From RFPI01 sp964398195 (GTDB taxonomy: Bacteria; Pseudomonadota; Gammaproteobacteria; Burkholderiales; Methylophilaceae), in contig CAYNLW010000004.1 of the NCBI GenBank assembly GCA_964398195.1, positions 1 to 62,840 on the forward strand: 62,840 bases of DNA. Direction: 5' to 3'. Position 1 is the first letter of the stretch; every line of letters begins with the position of its first letter. Below, one piece after another: positions 1-8,286 of this stretch. Position numbers and translations under genes: made by a program. The notes under the pieces are model-generated. The model ran no database searches. It saw only the letters and a list, made by a program, of their open reading frames with translations, and was not told where the DNA came from.

Positions 1-144
1 AATGTAAGATAAAACTCTCACTCATACTGGTACTAATTTTAAACGCAGTTCAGCGTGGTGGTGATGGTAAAGCTGGTCAGTTTAGGCATATAAAAATCCT
101 ATGTTTTATTATTTTTGCGGTATCAATATTATTATTTTGTTGAA

Positions 145-170
145 GTTGCCAATTTGGGTTGCCAATTTGG
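145..170. repeat. 13-bp tandem direct repeat (two copies)
   Basis: GTTGCCAATTTGG occurs twice head to tail, at 145-157 and 158-170. Related fragments (GTTGC, TTGCCGAT) follow just downstream, so this may be a decayed short tandem repeat. No function can be assigned. Confidence 0.75.
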
Positions 171-352
171 CGATGTTGCTAGGTTGCCGATATTTTTAGT
201 CTGGCGATGTTACTGTGCATTTGCTTTCGCTAGCCTGAATTGCTAATCGCAAGGTGGTTGCTGATTTGCAGCGTAGATTGTAGTTTAAAAGCGCTATTTT
301 TGGTAGCCCAAGGCCTGCGCCAAATGCCGCTGTCCTAGCATAATTGCAAGCA

Positions 353-380
353 TTCAACCAGCCCGCGCCTATGTTAGAAT
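353..380 (+). promoter_or_regulatory. Predicted glnS promoter (extended -10)
   Basis: TAGAAT at 375-380 is preceded by TG at 372-373, giving an extended -10 of the form TGnTAGAAT. A weak -35 (TTCAAC, 353-358) lies 16 bases upstream. The same extended -10 form appears before the yhbY-type gene and rpoH in this window. This is a sequence-pattern prediction only. Confidence 0.4.
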
Positions 381-410
381 TGCGCCTTTGTTAAATATAC
401 CCATTGAGCC

Positions 411-2186
411 ATGTCCGCCGAAAAACCCACCGCCGCCCCTGCTTCTAATTTTATCCGCGCCATTATCGAGCGCGATTTGCACAACAACAGCTACGCCAAT
501 CGCCGCTGGGCTGGCAAACCAGGGCTAGCCGCCGACCATGCGCAAGGGCAAGTGGATATGACAAAAATCCGTACCCGCTTTCCGCCCGAACCGAATGGCT
601 ATTTGCATATCGGCCATGCCAAAAGCATCTGTCTCAATTTTGGATTGGCGCGTGACTTTAATGGGGTATGTCATATGCGTTTTGATGACACCAATCCAGA
701 AAAAGAAGAACAAGAATACGTCGATAGCATTAGCGAAATGGTGCAATGGCTGGGCTTTAGCTGGGATGCCATGGGGCAATCGCATTTGTATTACGCCAGC
801 GATTATTTTGACTGGATGTATCAAGCAGCAGAAACCCTGATACAAGCCGGCTTGGCTTATGTTGATGAGCAAAGCGCAGAAGAAATGCGGCAAAACCGTG
901 GCACCTTAACCGAGCCAGGCAAAAACTCGCCTTGGCGCGAGCGCAGTGTGCAAGAAAACTTGCAGCGTTTTAGAGAAATGCGCGACGGCAAATTCGCCGA
1001 TGGCAGCATGGTGTTACGCGCCAAAATTGATATGGCTTCGCCCAATATCAATATGCGCGACCCGGCGATTTATCGCATCAAACATGCCACCCACCACAAT
1101 ACCGGCGACCGCTGGTGTATCTATCCTATGTACACCTTCGCCCACCCGCTAGAGGACGCATTTGAGAATATTACCCACTCGATATGCACCCTAGAATTTG
1201 AAGACCAACGCCCCTTCTATGACTGGCTACTAAGCAAATTAGCTGAGGCTGGCATGTTGGCCCAGCCTTTACCTAAGCAATATGAATTTGCTCGTTTGAA
1301 TTTAACCTATGTGGTGCTTTCCAAACGCAAACTGATAGAGCTGGTAGAAAAAAACTATGTCACCGGCTGGGATGACCCACGTCTGCCTACTTTGGCTGGG
1401 GCGCGTCGCCGTGGCTATACGCCAGAGGGCTTTCATTTATTTGCCGAGCGCATAGGCGTTTCTAAAGCGGACTCATGGATAGATTACAGCACGCTAGAAG
1501 ACTGTATGCGCGAGACCCTAGAGAATGCCGCAGAGCGTCGTATCGCGGTGTTAGATCCAATACAACTGGTGATCGATAACTACCCAGAAGGACAAGAGGA
1601 AGACTGCTACGCCACCAATCATCCGCATAAGCCAGAGTTGGGCAAACGCACAATCAAACTGAGCCGTACCTTGTGGATAGAACGCGAGGACTTTATGGAG
1701 CAACCAGAAAAAGGCTATTTCAGATTATTCCCCGGCAATATGGTGCGCTTGCGCTATGGCTATGTGGTGAAGTGCACAGGCTGTGAAAAAGACGCTGCTG
1801 GCAATGTCACAGTAGTGCATTGCGAATATCTCCCCGACACCAAATCCGGCACCCCAGGCGCCGATAGCGTCAAGGTAAAAGGCAATATCCATTGGGTTTC
1901 CACGGCACACGCTTATCATGCCAGCGTGCGTCTATACGACAGACTATTCAAAACCCCGCACCCCGGCAGCGCAACGGACAATTATTTAGATGATTTAAAC
2001 CCAGATTCGGTGCGCGAAATTCACGTGCAACTAGAAGCCAGCCTGCAACAAGCCAAAGCCGGCGACACCTTCCAATTTGAGCGCCACGGCTACTTCGTTG
2101 CCGACCGCATAGACAGCCAACCCAACGCACCGGTGTTTAACCGCACAGTCACTTTACGGGATACTTGGCAGAAAAAAGCGGGCTAA
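411..2186 (+). CDS. glnS: Glutaminyl-tRNA synthetase
   Basis: A class I aminoacyl-tRNA synthetase that charges tRNA(Gln) with glutamine using ATP in the cytoplasm. The protein has 591 residues, slightly longer than the E. coli enzyme. The HIGH signature lies at residues 66-69 in PPEPNGYLHIGHAKS, and the KMSKS-equivalent loop is VVLSKRK at about 301-307. The PPEPNGYLHIGH context is typical of GlnRS rather than the closely related GluRS. The C-terminal third is the beta-barrel anticodon-binding region. The gene stands alone on the plus strand and is convergent with glmM, 11 bases away. The first 50 residues hold a short extension before the core, so a later start is possible, although ATG at 411 fits the family alignment (NFIRAIIERDL). 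Confidence 0.97.
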   Translation: MSAEKPTAAPASNFIRAIIERDLHNNSYANRRWAGKPGLAADHAQGQVDMTKIRTRFPPEPNGYLHIGHAKSICLNFGLARDFNGVCHMRFDDTNPEKEEQEYVDSISEMVQWLGFSWDAMGQSHLYYASDYFDWMYQAAETLIQAGLAYVDEQSAEEMRQNRGTLTEPGKNSPWRERSVQENLQRFREMRDGKFADGSMVLRAKIDMASPNINMRDPAIYRIKHATHHNTGDRWCIYPMYTFAHPLEDAFENITHSICTLEFEDQRPFYDWLLSKLAEAGMLAQPLPKQYEFARLNLTYVVLSKRKLIELVEKNYVTGWDDPRLPTLAGARRRGYTPEGFHLFAERIGVSKADSWIDYSTLEDCMRETLENAAERRIAVLDPIQLVIDNYPEGQEEDCYATNHPHKPELGKRTIKLSRTLWIEREDFMEQPEKGYFRLFPGNMVRLRYGYVVKCTGCEKDAAGNVTVVHCEYLPDTKSGTPGADSVKVKGNIHWVSTAHAYHASVRLYDRLFKTPHPGSATDNYLDDLNPDSVREIHVQLEASLQQAKAGDTFQFERHGYFVADRIDSQPNAPVFNRTVTLRDTWQKKAG

Positions 2187-2197
2187 TCGCGCAGCGT

Positions 2198-3568
2198 TTA
2201 AGCGGCTTGTTGTTTGACTACTGCAGCGATTTGCAGGGCAAGCTGTTTGACCAGTGCGCCATCTTGACCTTCCACCATGACGCGGATTTTTGGCTCAGTG
2301 CCAGAAGCACGCAATAGCACGCGACCATTGCCGGCTAACTGCTGTTCAGCTTGTGCCACGGCTTGTTGTATGGCGCTGTTGGCCTTAACATCGATGCGTT
2401 GTTTAACACTGACGTTTTCTAGCACTTGCGGATATAGGGGAATCGCTAGTTCATCTAGCTTAGCGTCCAGCTGTTTTAGCGCGCTTAGCACCTGCAAAGC
2501 GGCGATAATGCCATCGCCACTGCTGTGGCAATCAAGGCACAAAATATGACCGGAGTTTTCACCGCCTAATTGCCAGCCCTGCTGCATCAGCATTTCTAGC
2601 ACATAGCGGTCGCCTACATTAGCTCGTTGGAAGGGAATCGCATCTTGTTGCAACTGATGCTCTAGCGCAAGATTGCTCATCAACGTGCCCACTACCCCGC
2701 CATGCAGACTTCCCGCTTGCTGACGATGTTTAGCGATGATGTAAAGCAATTGATCGCCATCAATCAAGCGCCCTTGGCTATCCACCATCATCACCCTATC
2801 CCCATCGCCATCAAATGCGATGCCTAAATCAGCATGATGCTGCAGCACCGCCTCACAGAGGCTTTGTGGATGAGTAGAGCCGACATTGAGATTGATATTT
2901 AAGCCATCTGGCTGATGGCCGATTAAGATAGTTTCCGCGCCCAACTCATGAAACACCGGTGGGGCAACGTGATAAGTAGCGCCATGTGCGCAATCCAAGA
3001 CAATTTTTAAACCACGCAAATCCAGCTGATTAGGAAAGGTGCTTTTGCAAAATTCAATATAACGCCCCGCCGCATCATCAATGCGCTTCACCCGCCCCAA
3101 CTGATCCGACGCCACCACCTGCATGGTCTGCTCCAGTTCCGCCTCAATCGCCAACTCTACTTGGTCAGGCAATTTAGTCCCCATACTGGAAAAAAACTTG
3201 ATGCCATTATCCGCATAAGGATTATGCGAAGCCGAAATCACAATCCCCGCCTGCGCGCGCAAAGCCCGCGTCAAATAAGCAATGGCCGGCGTAGGCATAG
3301 GCCCAGTCAATCTGACATCTACCCCAGCCGCACACAAGCCCGCCTCCAAAGCAGATTCAAACATATAGCCAGAAATCCGCGTATCTTTCCCTATCAACAC
3401 GGTAGGCCGCGTCTCACTATGCTGACGCTGCTCCTCACTCACCAACACCCGCCCCGCCGCATACCCCAAACGCATGACAAATTCCGGCGTAATAGGAAAC
3501 TCCCCCACCCGTCCACGAATACCATCAGTACCAAAGTATTTACGCACAGCCGTTTGCTTGTTTGTCAT
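2198..3568 (-). CDS. glmM: Phosphoglucosamine mutase GlmM
   Basis: Converts glucosamine-6-phosphate to glucosamine-1-phosphate, the step before UDP-GlcNAc and hence peptidoglycan and LPS precursors. The protein has 456 residues with the alpha-D-phosphohexomutase domain order. The phosphoserine loop is SASHNP with the catalytic serine at residue 114. The Mg-binding loop is DGDGDR at 253-258, the sugar loop GENSGH is at 336-341, and the phosphate-binding RASGTEPKIR is near the C-terminus. In many proteobacteria glmM directly follows folP. Here a mazEF-type toxin-antitoxin pair sits between them, 31 bases upstream of the glmM start, so glmM may be transcribed through that pair. Confidence 0.97.
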   Translation of the reverse strand: MTNKQTAVRKYFGTDGIRGRVGEFPITPEFVMRLGYAAGRVLVSEEQRQHSETRPTVLIGKDTRISGYMFESALEAGLCAAGVDVRLTGPMPTPAIAYLTRALRAQAGIVISASHNPYADNGIKFFSSMGTKLPDQVELAIEAELEQTMQVVASDQLGRVKRIDDAAGRYIEFCKSTFPNQLDLRGLKIVLDCAHGATYHVAPPVFHELGAETILIGHQPDGLNINLNVGSTHPQSLCEAVLQHHADLGIAFDGDGDRVMMVDSQGRLIDGDQLLYIIAKHRQQAGSLHGGVVGTLMSNLALEHQLQQDAIPFQRANVGDRYVLEMLMQQGWQLGGENSGHILCLDCHSSGDGIIAALQVLSALKQLDAKLDELAIPLYPQVLENVSVKQRIDVKANSAIQQAVAQAEQQLAGNGRVLLRASGTEPKIRVMVEGQDGALVKQLALQIAAVVKQQAA

Positions 3569-3599
3569 GTTGATTCCTGCAATTCATCTATGTATTGAA

Positions 3600-3917
3600 C
3601 TATACCAATGTTTTCAGTTTTGCACTTACTTGCTGAACTTGTTCTGCTGTAGCTTGGCTTTTCAATTTGATTTTTCTGGCCTGCCAATCTAAACAAGTCA
3701 CCTGGTCAGATAGCACCACACTATCTTTATTAATCTCCACCTCAAAGGGATAGCCTTTTTTCTTGCTCGTCATAGGACAACATAACATTAACCCAACCGC
3801 TTGATTATAGACTTTGGGACTCAGCACTAATGCGGGGCGATGACCTCGTTGCTCATGGCCCAATGTCGGATCGAAATCGATCCAAACAATATCACCACGT
3901 TCAGGGATATAGCCCAC
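3600..3917 (-). CDS. mazF: MazF-type mRNA interferase toxin
   Basis: A 105-residue protein of the PemK/MazF family, close to E. coli MazF throughout. It carries the N-terminal GDIVWIDFDPTLG motif, the RGHRPALVLSP strand that contains the conserved arginine, and the LSDQVTCLDWQAR segment. Family members cleave single-stranded mRNA at short sequence motifs when freed from the antitoxin. The start codon is GTG at 3915-3917, immediately after the mazE stop (TAA), so the two genes abut with no spacer and are probably translationally coupled. The pair lies inside the usually contiguous folP-glmM order, pointing to insertion. All signature residues look intact, so I expect an active toxin, but activity cannot be read from sequence. 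Confidence 0.93.
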   Translation of the reverse strand: MGYIPERGDIVWIDFDPTLGHEQRGHRPALVLSPKVYNQAVGLMLCCPMTSKKKGYPFEVEINKDSVVLSDQVTCLDWQARKIKLKSQATAEQVQQVSAKLKTLV

Positions 3918-4160
3918 TTAAAGCACTTCCTTACCAACGGGGGCACCGAAATCTAAACGACCATGCAAATTATCTGGCGTAATTGCTGAGATTAAATCTT
4001 CTAATCTATAAGAAGTTTCTGAAACAGGCTCAATGATGATACGTGCGCCTTCCTGTTTTATTTCCAGTTGATCATCGACTTTCAAATTCATGGATTCAAG
4101 GATAATGCTAGGGATTCTGATAGAGGCACTATTTCCCCATTTTTTTAAAGAAATTATCAT
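3918..4160 (-). CDS. mazE: MazE-type antitoxin (AbrB/SpoVT fold)
   Basis: An 80-residue antitoxin with an N-terminal swapped-hairpin AbrB-type DNA-binding domain (KKWGNSASIRIP, then LKVDDQLEI) and an acidic C-terminal tail (ITPDNLHGRLDFGAPVGKEV) closely matching the MazF-binding tail of E. coli MazE. It neutralises MazF and, in this family, autoregulates the operon. A good ribosome-binding site (AAGGAG, 4168-4173 on the minus strand) supports the ATG at 4158-4160. Its promoter region contains two TATAAT hexamers flanking a small inverted repeat. Confidence 0.93.
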   Translation of the reverse strand: MIISLKKWGNSASIRIPSIILESMNLKVDDQLEIKQEGARIIIEPVSETSYRLEDLISAITPDNLHGRLDFGAPVGKEVL

Positions 4161-4167
4161 GCTTTGT

Positions 4168-4234
4168 CTCCTTCATTGAGTTGCCTATTATACAATGTCG
4201 ATACATTATACTGCAGTAAAGATTTCTGTCTTAA
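4168..4234 (-). promoter_or_regulatory. mazEF promoter with inverted-repeat operator candidate
   Basis: On the minus strand a perfect TATAAT (4205-4210) lies 18 bases from a -35-like TTAAGA (4229-4234). A second TATAAT is at 4187-4192. Between them AATGT-CGAT-ACATT (4194-4207) forms an inverted repeat, a plausible site for MazE/MazEF autoregulation. The mazE ribosome-binding site is at 4168-4173. The operator role is inferred from family behaviour. Confidence 0.6.
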
Positions 4235-4263
4235 GCAAGATTTGTTAATTAATATTGCTTTGC

Positions 4264-5097
4264 TTAACCCTCATCTTTTTGCAGCACCGCTGCTGTCACC
4301 TTCAATGCCTCTACCGTGGCTTTTACATCATGCACTCTGACGATATTGGCGCCGTGGCTGACCGCTAGTACTGAGGCGGCTAGGCTGGCGTATAGGCGTT
4401 GTGAGGGGTCGCCGCCGGCTAGTTGGCCTAAGATGGATTTGCGGGAGAGGCCGGCTAGGATGGGGAGATTATCGAAGCGGATTTGTGCTAGTTGTTTTAG
4501 CAGTGTCAGGTTGTGTTGGGTTTTTTTGCCGAAGCCAAAGCCGGGGTCGATGGCGATGCGTTGTTTGGCGATGCCGGCGGCGCTTAATTGGCTGACACGC
4601 TGTTGTAGGAATTGGCGCACTTCTTGAACCACATCTTGGTATTGCGGTTGTAATTGCATGGTTTGTGGAGTGCCTTGCATATGCATTAAACATAGCCCGA
4701 CTGCGCTGTCTTGCACTGCCTCAATGGCGCCGGGTTGTTGCAGGGCGAAGACGTCGTTCACCATATGCACACCGGCTTTGATGGCGGCTTGCATCACAGC
4801 AGGTTTGTAGGTGTCTATGGATAGTGCTACACCGCATTTAGCCAGCGCTTGTATCACCGGAATCACCCGCTGCAATTCGGTTTCTAAGGGCACTGGCGTG
4901 GCGCCGGGGCGAGTGGATTCACCGCCTATGTCGATGATATCTGCGCCGTCGTCTATCAGTTGTTGGGCGTGCGCGATGGCCGCATCAATATTGGTGAACT
5001 GACCACCATCGGAGAATGAGTCCGGCGTGACATTTAAAATGCCCATCACTTTGGGGGTGCTTAGGTCTAGCAGATATTCAGCGCATTGCAGTTTCAT
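4264..5097 (-). CDS. folP: Dihydropteroate synthase
   Basis: Condenses 6-hydroxymethyl-dihydropterin pyrophosphate with p-aminobenzoate to give dihydropteroate in folate synthesis; the family is the target of sulfonamides. The 277-residue protein is a TIM barrel of normal length. It carries the two family signatures MGILNVTPDSFSDGG (from about residue 18) and DIIDIGGESTRPG, and the C-terminal RVHDV that binds pterin and phosphate. It follows ftsH, but a clear terminator lies between the two genes, so part of its expression must come from read-through or an internal promoter. mazEF and glmM follow on the same strand. Confidence 0.97.
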   Translation of the reverse strand: MKLQCAEYLLDLSTPKVMGILNVTPDSFSDGGQFTNIDAAIAHAQQLIDDGADIIDIGGESTRPGATPVPLETELQRVIPVIQALAKCGVALSIDTYKPAVMQAAIKAGVHMVNDVFALQQPGAIEAVQDSAVGLCLMHMQGTPQTMQLQPQYQDVVQEVRQFLQQRVSQLSAAGIAKQRIAIDPGFGFGKKTQHNLTLLKQLAQIRFDNLPILAGLSRKSILGQLAGGDPSQRLYASLAASVLAVSHGANIVRVHDVKATVEALKVTAAVLQKDEG

Positions 5098-5123
5098 CGC
5101 GGCTTAAAGGCAATATTTCCAGT

Positions 5124-5150
5124 AAAAAAAAGCCCCGCAAGCGCAGGGCT
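5124..5150 (-). terminator. Rho-independent terminator after ftsH
   Basis: Reading on the minus strand, an eight-pair stem (AGCCCTGC / GCGGGGCT, one G-T pair) with a GCTT loop is followed by eight T residues. It sits between the ftsH stop and the folP start and should end most ftsH transcripts. Confidence 0.88.
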
Positions 5151-5167
5151 AAATGGCAACAAAAAGA

Positions 5168-7072
5168 TTATTGCGTGCTATTGGTTTTAGTCACCGGTTG
5201 CGGCTGGGTGGCTGGGTTTGCACCGGCTGAACCGCCGCCTTCGGAGGGCTTGTTGCTCACTGTGGCGCTAGGCTTAGGTGGGCGCGGTGGCTTGCCTTGC
5301 ATAATATCTTCAATCTGTTCCGCGTCTATGGTTTCCCATTCCAACAAGGCATGCGCCATGGCTTCCACTTTGTCGCGGTTGGACTCGATTAATTTTCTCG
5401 CCACGCTATATTGCTGGTCCAAGATACGTCGAATTTCTGCATCAACTTTTTGTTGCGTGGCTTCGGATACCGTCTTAGACGACATATTGCCAAACATAGA
5501 ATCTTGGTCGTTATTGGCGTACACCATAGTACCCAAGGCATCTGACATACCATAGCGGGTCACCATATCGCGCGCCAATTTGGTAGCGCGTTCAAAGTCA
5601 TTAGAAGCACCGGTGGACATCTGATTCATAAACACTTCTTCGGCAATACGTCCGCCAAACAAGATAGAAATTTCTTCTAACATCTTGTCGCGATAGTTGC
5701 TGATGCGATCGTATTCCGGCAACTGCCATGTCAAGCCTAATGCCCAACCACGCGGCATGATAGTGACCTTGTGCACTGGGTCTGCCTTAGGCAACAGCTT
5801 AGCCACTACGGCATGACCGGATTCATGGTAAGCGGTATTTTTGCGTTCTTCCTCGCGCATCACCATAGACTTGCGCTCTGGTCCCATAAAGATTTTATCT
5901 TTGGCGTCTTCAAAGTCTGCCATATCCACTTGGCGCTTATTTCGGCGCGCAGCGAATAAAGCCGCTTCATTGACCAAATTGGCTAAATCGGCACCAGAGA
6001 AACCGGGCGTGCCACGCGCGATAATATCGGCTTTGACATCGCTGGCAATCGGCGCTTTGCGCATATGCACTTGCAAGATTTGCTCACGACCACGGATATC
6101 GGGCAGACTGACCATCACTTGTCGGTCAAAACGACCTGGGCGCAATAGCGCGCGGTCTAATACATCGGCACGGTTAGTGGCAGCGATGACAATCACGCCA
6201 GAATTGGCTTCAAAGCCGTCCATCTCCACCAACATTTGGTTAAGCGTTTGTTCACGTTCATCGTTGCCACCGCCCATGCCAGCGCCACGATGACGACCCA
6301 CCGCATCAATTTCGTCGATAAAGATAATACATGGGGCAGATTTTTTCGCCTGCTCGAACATATCGCGTACACGCGCAGCACCTACCCCGACGAACATTTC
6401 TACGAAGTCAGAACCAGAAATAGTAAAGAACGGCACTTTGGCTTCGCCAGCAATGGCTTTAGCCAATAAGGTTTTACCTGTACCCGGTGGGCCTACCATC
6501 AACACCCCGCGCGGAATACGTCCACCCAGTTTTTGGAACTTGGCTGGATCACGCAAAAATTCCACTAACTCAGATACTTCCTCTTTGGCTTCATCACAAC
6601 CTGCCACATCGGCAAAGGTGGTTTGGTTAGCCGTAGTATCTAGTTGTCTAGCCTTGCTCTTACCAAATGAGAAAGCCCCGCCACGGCCACCGCCCTGCAT
6701 TTGGCGCATAAAGAATATCCATACGCCTATCAGCAATATCATAGGGAACCAGTTGATTAAGATGTTCATCAACAAGGATTGCTCTTGTTCCGGTTTAACC
6801 TCGACACGCACATTGTTTTGCAATAAGTCGCCGATCAAGCCCGGATCATAGGGCGCATAGGTAGAGAATTTTTTACCATCAGAACTCTCGCCACGAATCA
6901 CACGGCCTTCCATGGTGATTTTGCTGACATGGCCTTGTTTAACATCAGAGATAAATTGCGAATAAATCACCTGCTGTTTATCCGCAGAGGATCCGGCAAA
7001 TTGGTTAAAGATGGTCATCAGGATAATGGCGATGATGACCCAGATAGCTAAGTTTTTGATGACGTTATTCAA
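5168..7072 (-). CDS. ftsH: ATP-dependent zinc metalloprotease FtsH
   Basis: A membrane-anchored AAA+ protease that degrades misassembled membrane proteins and regulators; in E. coli it degrades sigma-32 and LpxC. The 634-residue protein has two membrane helices (about 5-24 and 103-122) enclosing a periplasmic domain. The AAA domain has Walker A GPPGTGKT at 194-201, Walker B IIFIDEID at 249-256, and the second region of homology ATNRADVLDRALLRPGRFDR. The zinc site is HESGH at 416-420. The tail is Pro/Ser/Gly-rich. The start codon is TTG at 7070-7072, supported by AAGGA seven bases upstream. It follows rlmE as in E. coli. A sigma-32-like promoter lies in the gap. With rpoH and lipid A genes in the same window, FtsH may link both pathways here, by analogy. 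Confidence 0.97.
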   Translation of the reverse strand: MNNVIKNLAIWVIIAIILMTIFNQFAGSSADKQQVIYSQFISDVKQGHVSKITMEGRVIRGESSDGKKFSTYAPYDPGLIGDLLQNNVRVEVKPEQEQSLLMNILINWFPMILLIGVWIFFMRQMQGGGRGGAFSFGKSKARQLDTTANQTTFADVAGCDEAKEEVSELVEFLRDPAKFQKLGGRIPRGVLMVGPPGTGKTLLAKAIAGEAKVPFFTISGSDFVEMFVGVGAARVRDMFEQAKKSAPCIIFIDEIDAVGRHRGAGMGGGNDEREQTLNQMLVEMDGFEANSGVIVIAATNRADVLDRALLRPGRFDRQVMVSLPDIRGREQILQVHMRKAPIASDVKADIIARGTPGFSGADLANLVNEAALFAARRNKRQVDMADFEDAKDKIFMGPERKSMVMREEERKNTAYHESGHAVVAKLLPKADPVHKVTIMPRGWALGLTWQLPEYDRISNYRDKMLEEISILFGGRIAEEVFMNQMSTGASNDFERATKLARDMVTRYGMSDALGTMVYANNDQDSMFGNMSSKTVSEATQQKVDAEIRRILDQQYSVARKLIESNRDKVEAMAHALLEWETIDAEQIEDIMQGKPPRPPKPSATVSNKPSEGGGSAGANPATQPQPVTKTNSTQ

Positions 7073-7108
7073 GGTTGCATCCTTTAAGTTGTCTGCATAC
7101 AGTTCAAA

Positions 7109-7155
7109 ATATTATCACTAATTGCCGAATGATGGGCGGCGCTGAGGGTTTCAGC
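7109..7155 (-). promoter_or_regulatory. Candidate ftsH promoters (sigma-32-like and extended -10)
   Basis: On the minus strand GCTGAAA (7149-7155), an 11-base spacer and GCCCATCA (7130-7137) resemble the sigma-32 consensus CTTGAAA/CCCCATnT, with several mismatches. Downstream, TGATAATAT (7109-7117) has the form of a vegetative extended -10. Heat-inducible ftsH is known in E. coli, which makes the first reading plausible. Confidence 0.4.
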
Positions 7156-7176
7156 AGAATTCTAGATATTTACAGC

Positions 7177-7794
7177 TTATTTCTTGTGTAGCCCAAGCAA
7201 ATACACTTCACTACTTTTATCACGCGAGGCCTTAGGTTTGCGGGTCAGGGTCTGTTGAAACATGGCACGCATAGACTGCACGATGCCTTGATAATCAGAA
7301 CCGTTGAACACTTTGACTAGAAAGTTGCCGCCAGGTTTCAGTCTTTCTTGACAAAACAACAGCGCTAACTCGGTCAAATAAGCGGCACTCGCCTGATCCA
7401 CTACACTAATACCAGTGATATTGGGGGCCATATCGGAAATTACAAGGTCTGCTTGCTGCTGTTGCAGCAAATTTTCTAGTTGTTGCAGCACCTCGGCCTC
7501 TCGAAAATCGCCTTGAATAAAATCCACCCCGGCGATGCCTGTCATAGGCAAGATATCCAGCGCGATAATACGTCCTTGGCCTTTTAAGCGTTGCGCCACC
7601 ACTTGCGACCAACTGCCCGGCGCGGCGCCCAAATCCACCACCAGCATACCCGGCTTAATCAATTTATCTTTGTCATCTATCTCCAGCAATTTATATGCGG
7701 CACGCGCCCGATAACCCTGTTTTTGCGCCATTTTGACGTAAGGGTCATGCACATGCTGTTGCATCCATGCTTTGCTGGTTTTACTGACTTTCAT
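7177..7794 (-). CDS. rlmE: 23S rRNA (uridine-2'-O-)-methyltransferase RlmE
   Basis: An FtsJ/RrmJ-family enzyme that 2'-O-methylates U2552 in the A loop of 23S rRNA, using SAM, on the assembled 50S subunit. It has 205 residues, close to the E. coli protein. The SAM-binding loop DLGAAPGSWSQ is at 54-64. The K-D-K-E catalytic tetrad can be placed at K35, D121, K161 and E196, each exactly three residues before the E. coli position. It lies upstream of ftsH in the usual order and is divergent from the yhbY-type gene, 132 bases away. Confidence 0.97.
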   Translation of the reverse strand: MKVSKTSKAWMQQHVHDPYVKMAQKQGYRARAAYKLLEIDDKDKLIKPGMLVVDLGAAPGSWSQVVAQRLKGQGRIIALDILPMTGIAGVDFIQGDFREAEVLQQLENLLQQQQADLVISDMAPNITGISVVDQASAAYLTELALLFCQERLKPGGNFLVKVFNGSDYQGIVQSMRAMFQQTLTRKPKASRDKSSEVYLLGLHKK

Positions 7795-7876
7795 TGCTTA
7801 GCTTATCCTTTGCGCTTTTGGGCGTGGCTGCTGCAGCCAATTATTGCGCAGGCAAAAGGGCGCGACTGATGGGCTA

Positions 7877-7885
7877 TGTTAAAAT
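7877..7885 (+). promoter_or_regulatory. Extended -10 element before yhbY-type gene
   Basis: TG-T-TAAAAT at 7877-7885 is an extended -10 sequence followed by a CGCC-rich discriminator. No convincing -35 is visible. It lies 41 bases before the ATG at 7927 and resembles the glnS promoter. Confidence 0.4.
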
Positions 7886-7926
7886 ACGCCTGCATTTTTT
7901 TAGGCCACCCCTTTATTAGAAAAAAT

Positions 7927-8217
7927 ATGAACAGCAAACAAATTAGCTATCTGCGCAGTTTAGCGCACCAAATCCATCCGGTTGTGATGATAGGCAACCA
8001 AGGCTTGAGCGCATCGGTTTTAAAAGAAATTGATGTCAGCTTGAATGCCCATGAATTGATTAAAATCAAAGTGTTAGGCGATGACAGAGGCTTGCGTGTG
8101 CAAATGCTAGAACAAATCTGCCAACATACCGGCGCTCATGCAGTGCATCATATCGGCAAGCAACTGGTGATTTATCGCGCTGCCAACCCTGCCAAAATAG
8201 TGCTACCTAAAAAATAG
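7927..8217 (+). CDS. yhbY: YhbY/CRS1-YhbY (CRM) domain RNA-binding protein
   Basis: A 96-residue, single-domain CRM protein. E. coli YhbY associates with pre-50S ribosomal particles. Matching features are an N-terminal helix (SYLRSLAHQIHPVVMIG), the glycine-rich GNQGLSASV loop (GxxG type) and the NAHELIKIKV strand, with a length equal to E. coli YhbY. The ORF extends 17 codons further upstream, but the family alignment begins at MNSKQ, so I place the start at ATG 7927. It is divergent from rlmE, a common arrangement, and convergent with the DUF4149 gene. Confidence 0.94.
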   Translation: MNSKQISYLRSLAHQIHPVVMIGNQGLSASVLKEIDVSLNAHELIKIKVLGDDRGLRVQMLEQICQHTGAHAVHHIGKQLVIYRAANPAKIVLPKK

Positions 8218-8226
8218 TGCTTTCTC

Positions 8227-8277
8227 AAACATGTATATCTTAAACATGTATTAGCCCAGCCACATGACTGGTGCTAA
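8227..8277. repeat. Short direct repeat and hairpin in convergent gap
   Basis: AAACATGTAT occurs at 8227-8236 and 8242-8251. It is followed by a stem of TTAGC-CCAG pairing with CTGG-TGCTAA (about 8251-8277, one bulged base). The hairpin lies between two converging genes and may act as a weak terminator, but no T tract follows. Confidence 0.4.
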
Positions 8278-8286
8278 ACGCCTAAA

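Larger units (their letters stand above)
1..410. other. Intergenic stretch, no supported gene
   Basis: This stretch holds no open reading frame that I can support on either strand. A minus-strand ATG at position 25 could open a gene running off the left edge, but only eight codons are visible. The middle part is AT-rich and contains a 13-base motif repeated in tandem. The last 60 bases probably carry the glnS promoter. Confidence 0.6.

Noticed and set aside
1..25. Start of a minus-strand gene running off the left edge
   Set aside because: Only eight codons are visible, with no ribosome-binding site evidence worth reporting.
3161..3598. Plus-strand frame of 145 codons opposite glmM
   Set aside because: It is antisense to a secure glmM gene, is Arg/His/Pro-rich and has no recognisable domain.
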